From the NCBI GenBank assembly GCA_028289725.1, contig JANQOH010000440.1:1-8019 (forward strand): a stretch of 8,019 nt of DNA. The letters run 5' to 3'. The position numbers and the translations under genes are program-made. The stretch comes from Alphaproteobacteria bacterium (GTDB lineage: Bacteria > Pseudomonadota > Alphaproteobacteria > UBA7887). Below, piece after piece: positions 5,716 to 8,019 of the stretch (positions are counted from its first letter, which is position 1; the number at the start of each line of letters is the position of its first letter). The notes under the pieces are model-generated. The model had not been told where the DNA came from and searched no databases. It was given only the letters and a program-made list of their open reading frames with translations.

Positions 5716-6467
5716 AGGGCGTCGATGTCAGCCTGCGAGATGCCTTGGCCTTCGAGCTGCGGGCCGTTCATCATTACATCATCATCTTCGGCTTCTAACG
5801 GCGCCTCTTCGACCGGGATATCCTGGAACGACTCTTCGCCCCAAATCTCGATAACAGCGCCAACGCGCTCCTCGATGAAGCGAAGCGTGTTGACCACTTT
5901 CGTGATGCGCTGCCCGGTGATGTCTTGGAAACCGCATGCCTCCATCACGCGAATCAAATGGCCGCCCGCTTCCTCGCTCAGGCCGATCAGCTCAGCGTTG
6001 TGCGGATCGTCCGCCACCATCCGCTTCAGCACTTCTTCGACCTGCTCGGTCGCATCCAGAATGGTTTGAGTGGCACTCTCTGTCGCCGTCACAATGGCAT
6101 CGAGTTGCGAAGAGGCGTTGACCACCGGGTCATTGTCCGCCATCGGATGCTTAATCGCGGCGATTTCATGCTTGGTGCGGTCAATCGTCCGCGCCATTTC
6201 GCCAATTTGTTTGCGAACCGAAAGGAAATCATCATCGACAGCCGGTTTCTCCGGCGCGCAAGGCTCCGCAGCGGGCACAATCGGTTCGGCTGGCGGCGTG
6301 TCCTGCGGCTTGGTCAGCTCAGCGTCGGCGGCGGCTATGACCAAGGCCTGTAATTGGCTTATGGCTTGCAGCAGCTGTTCATTCGAGATCCGACCGCCGC
6401 TCAACTGTCGCGGGCGGCCGCCCGCACGTTCCGCTGTAAAGACCTTCCGAACTGCCGTGTCCCGCAT
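5706..6467 (-). CDS. CheZ-like protein phosphatase
   Basis: A 253-residue protein of the CheZ family, which dephosphorylates CheY-P and so ends the motor-switching signal. The ATG at 6467 is chosen for AAGGGGA just upstream; the open frame continues 112 codons further 5' but that part is not family-like. The catalytic segment reads FQDITGQRITKVVNTL (180-195), keeping the Asp and Gln of E. coli CheZ (D143, Q147) as D182 and Q186. Residues ~83-205 are predicted to form the long helical hairpin. An acidic, Pro/Ala-rich linker at ~50-80 and an acidic tail (220-231) flank it. The last residues, GISQADIDALFD, look like the CheY-binding tail of CheZ and also resemble the N-terminal LSQxEIDALL peptide of FliM. 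Residues 1-30 lack a clear counterpart. No cheY, cheA or flagellar gene is nearby, so it is an orphan here. Confidence 0.9.
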   Translation of the reverse strand: MRDTAVRKVFTAERAGGRPRQLSGGRISNEQLLQAISQLQALVIAAADAELTKPQDTPPAEPIVPAAEPCAPEKPAVDDDFLSVRKQIGEMARTIDRTKHEIAAIKHPMADNDPVVNASSQLDAIVTATESATQTILDATEQVEEVLKRMVADDPHNAELIGLSEEAGGHLIRVMEACGFQDITGQRITKVVNTLRFIEERVGAVIEIWGEESFQDIPVEEAPLEAEDDDVMMNGPQLEGQGISQADIDALFD

Positions 6468-6625
6468 GACATCCCCTTCAACGCTCAGCCCAACAAAAGG
6501 CGAACCCCAAGCCCCACTACTGATGTAGTCCACGGAGGCGAGGCGGCCAATTATCGGCAGAATCCGGGGCGATGAGGGCGACCGCAGCACGGCACCCCGA
6601 AATCCGCCCGCCGCGGGGTCCGAAA
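6468..6625 (-). promoter_or_regulatory. Upstream region of the CheZ gene with possible promoter elements
   Basis: This 158-base gap separates two genes both on the - strand, so it should hold the promoter of the CheZ gene and the 3' end of the redoxin transcript. GCCGATAA on the - strand (+ strand TTATCGGC, 6551-6558), about 84 bases before the ATG, is identical to the -10 element of flagellar sigma-28 promoters, but no TAAA-type -35 is found 11-15 bases upstream. ACTAC/GTAGT (6516-6520, 6525-6529) is a small inverted repeat. ACCCCG/CGGGGT near 6594-6619 could be a weak hairpin, without a T-run. Confidence 0.3.
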
Positions 6626-7318
6626 CTAAGACGCTTTCGAATGCACCGGAATGGAGGGTTGCGCTTCGGACTCGGCAAGTCCGCGCAATACGGCCAGCAG
6701 ATCCTCGGGTTCCGCGCGATTGCGATAGTCGGCGTCGATATCGACGAACATCAATCGGCGGTCCGGCGCGACAACAAACGTGGCTGGAATCGGCAAACGC
6801 CAATCATCGGCGCTGTTTTTTTCCGGGAGTACGTTCCCGAGATCGGTGTAGATCTCCTTCAATTCGTCGGCCAACTCGAACGCAATCCCAAAACTTTCGG
6901 CGACGCCGCAGGCGGCATCGCTCAGGACATCGAACGCCAACTCATTCTTTTCGGTTGTCGTCAATGTCTCGTCCGGATCCTGCGGTGCGATGGCCACCAG
7001 CGAAGCACCGAGATCGGACATTTCCGGCAGGGCGCGCTGCAAGGCACGCAGTTGAATGTTGCAATAGGGGCACCAACCCCCGCGATAGAAGACGAGCACC
7101 ACCGGACCGTCAGCCAACCGGTCCGAAAGCTTCACCAAATCACCGTGGACATTGGGCAGGGCAAAATCAGGCGCCATGTCGCCAACCGCCATTTTCGGGC
7201 GCGCGGAAATGTCCGCGATGAGCGCATCGGTCGCGGCCTGGACGATCGCCGCACGTTCGGGCCCAAATTTTTGCCGCGACCGTTCTCGTTGTTCTAATAG
7301 CTCGTCTTTCAAAGTCAT
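6626..7318 (-). CDS. Peroxiredoxin-like AhpC/TSA family protein
   Basis: A 230-residue thioredoxin-fold protein of the AhpC/TSA 'peroxiredoxin-like' type, probably cytoplasmic since no signal peptide is seen. The ATG at 7318 is supported by GGGAG upstream. A charged helical N-terminus (1-40: KDELLEQRERSRQKFGPERA) precedes the domain. Then come GDMAPDFALPNVHGDLVKLSD (split at 46-66), and the active site VFYRGGWCPYCNIQLRAL (76-93) with C83 as the likely peroxidatic Cys and C86 as a nearby second Cys, making a CxxC. The chain continues with VAIAPQDPDETLTT (108-121), FDVLSDAACGVAESFGI (129-145) and IPATFVVAPDRRLMFVDIDADYRNRAEP (split at 177-204), where the predicted cis-Pro is P178. Members are expected to reduce hydroperoxides using thiols, though the substrate of this subgroup is not settled. 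It diverges from the amidase gene by 189 bases. Confidence 0.92.
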   Translation of the reverse strand: MTLKDELLEQRERSRQKFGPERAAIVQAATDALIADISARPKMAVGDMAPDFALPNVHGDLVKLSDRLADGPVVLVFYRGGWCPYCNIQLRALQRALPEMSDLGASLVAIAPQDPDETLTTTEKNELAFDVLSDAACGVAESFGIAFELADELKEIYTDLGNVLPEKNSADDWRLPIPATFVVAPDRRLMFVDIDADYRNRAEPEDLLAVLRGLAESEAQPSIPVHSKAS

Positions 7319-7507
7319 CTCGCGCTCCCGCTTCTTCTAGATACCTGTCGACAATCTCTCCAACCACGCTCCCTGAGACGAAAGCGCGCGCCAACGCATC
7401 GCATTATAGACCTGGTTTGGTATCGATAACGAAATGCTGACGGGAACGGAAGGACCGCGTAACGTGCGCCCCGCACCAACCTTTCCCCGATAAGACTGAG
7501 CAAACCC
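7319..7507. promoter_or_regulatory. Divergent promoter region between the peroxiredoxin-like and amidase genes
   Basis: A 189-base gap between two outward genes, without a coding sequence I can support. On the - strand a consensus TATAAT (+ strand ATTATA, 7403-7408) lies 85 bases before the peroxiredoxin-like start; no consensus -35 is seen at 16-18 bases. The palindrome TATCGATA (7421-7428) lies where the -35 of that promoter would be and may be a regulator site. For the amidase, I see no clear promoter. A small inverted repeat, GTGCG/CGCAC (7464-7468, 7472-7476), precedes its start by about 31 bases. Confidence 0.35.
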
Positions 7508-8019
7508 ATGACAAACAATCCGGACCGGCCCCTCTGGCAGTGGAGTGCTTGCGATATCGCAGAGGCCGTGGCAGCGAAACAGGTTTCCGTGGAAGAGGTG
7601 GTGACCAGCGCGGTCGAGCGCATGCGCGCGATCAATGGCGCGCTCAATGCGGTTGTCGATGATCTTGGCGACCAGGCCCTTGCGACGGCCAAAGCGCACG
7701 ACAAAGCACTCGGGGAGGGACATACGCTCGGCGCGCTTGCTGGCGTCCCGGTGACCATCAAAGAGAATGTCGATCAGAAAGGCCGCGCGACGCCGAACGG
7801 CGTGACGGCGTTCAAGGAGATCATCGCGCCGGATGACGCGCCGGTGGTCCGCAATTTCACGAAGGCCGGCGCGATCGTCATTGGGCGCACAAACACGCCG
7901 GAATTCTCGTTCCGCGCGACCACGGCCAACGAGCTTCACGGACGTACCTACAATCCTTGGAATGATTGGGCGGCGGCCGGCGGCTCCTCCGGCGGGGCGG
8001 CCGCCGGCGTGATGATGGG
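7508..8019 (+). CDS. Amidase signature family enzyme, 3' end beyond window
   Basis: The first 170 codons of an amidase-signature-family enzyme; the frame is open to the right edge, so only about a third of the usual ~460-500 residues is seen. The ATG at 7508 is chosen for the fitting N-terminus (ACDIAEAVAAKQVSVEEVV); its ribosome binding site is weak. The catalytic Lys is K85 in PVTIKENVDQ (81-90). GGSSGG (158-163) holds the cis-Ser of the Lys-Ser-Ser triad; the nucleophilic Ser lies further downstream, outside the window. Segments IIGRTNTPEF-like (IVIGRTNTPEFS, 123-134) and RTYNPWNDW (146-154) match many alphaproteobacterial amidases. Hydrolysis of an amide bond of unknown substrate is expected. 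The small-amidase and GatA-like branches cannot be told apart from this fragment, though absence of gatC/gatB nearby favours a stand-alone amidase. It is divergent from the peroxiredoxin-like gene. Confidence 0.9.
   Translation, partial: MTNNPDRPLWQWSACDIAEAVAAKQVSVEEVVTSAVERMRAINGALNAVVDDLGDQALATAKAHDKALGEGHTLGALAGVPVTIKENVDQKGRATPNGVTAFKEIIAPDDAPVVRNFTKAGAIVIGRTNTPEFSFRATTANELHGRTYNPWNDWAAAGGSSGGAAAGVMM

Noticed and set aside
6468..6803. N-terminal extension of the CheZ-like protein by 112 codons
   Set aside because: The extension overlaps the 3' end of the peroxiredoxin-like gene, is low-complexity and lacks a ribosome binding site, whereas the start at 6467 has AAGGGGA upstream.
7464..7476. 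GTGCG-CCC-CGCAC inverted repeat upstream of the amidase
   Set aside because: A 5-bp repeat is common by chance at this GC content and has no supporting context; noted in the intergenic entry only.
7337..7939. Open frames on - opposite the amidase gene
   Set aside because: The + strand frame shows clear amidase motifs (TIKEN, GGSSGG) across this region, so these are shadows.
1..8019. CRISPR arrays, tRNA/rRNA genes, insertion sequences and phage genes
   Set aside because: Read both strands for direct repeats with spacers, transposase motifs and cloverleaf-like segments; none was seen.

Overview
The window looks like ordinary chromosome from a GC-rich (roughly 60% G+C by eye) alphaproteobacterium, possibly Rhodospirillales-like. 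The hints are the codon usage, a CheZ-like phosphatase of the alphaproteobacterial type, a PAS-GGDEF protein with a CHTP-type PAS core, and an amidase and ornithine-cyclodeaminase-family enzyme of the sort common in Rhizobiales/Rhodospirillales. The lineage is an inference; no rRNA, tRNA or other marker gene is present. I see no mobile element, CRISPR array or phage gene.

Layout. 159-1094 (+) encodes an ornithine cyclodeaminase/mu-crystallin family enzyme, probably a ketimine (pyrroline-2-carboxylate-type) reductase. 1254-1967 (+) encodes a Crp/Fnr-family regulator with a GTG start, followed by a strong hairpin terminator at 2004-2035. That terminator lies inside the 3' end of the convergent gene. 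1994-2710 (-) is a Tat-signal-bearing exported protein of unknown function. It lies 9 bases downstream of a PAS-GGDEF protein (2720-3694, -), so the two look like an operon. 3835-4278 (+) is a small exported protein of unknown function, divergent from the PAS-GGDEF gene.

From 4309 to 7318 there are three different thioredoxin-fold proteins, each with a CxxC motif: a PRX_like1 redoxin (4309-4863, -), a DUF899 protein (5090-5686, +) and an AhpC/TSA-type peroxiredoxin-like protein (6626-7318, -). A CheZ-like phosphatase (5706-6467, -) sits among them without other chemotaxis genes. The window ends inside an amidase-signature enzyme (7508 to the edge, +).

How they relate. Most genes are single units in alternating orientation, so little operon logic is visible. 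Two themes recur: thiol redox or peroxide handling (three thioredoxin-fold proteins) and signalling (Crp/Fnr regulator, PAS-GGDEF, CheZ). Whether these are linked cannot be told from sequence alone. The most notable structures are a symmetric inverted repeat carrying both stop codons of the convergent DUF899/cheZ pair, the terminator embedded in an opposing coding region, a perfect 13-bp palindrome just upstream of the DUF899 gene, and a GGDEF domain with an intact I-site but a variant GEDEF active-site motif. I found no convincing new multi-gene system.
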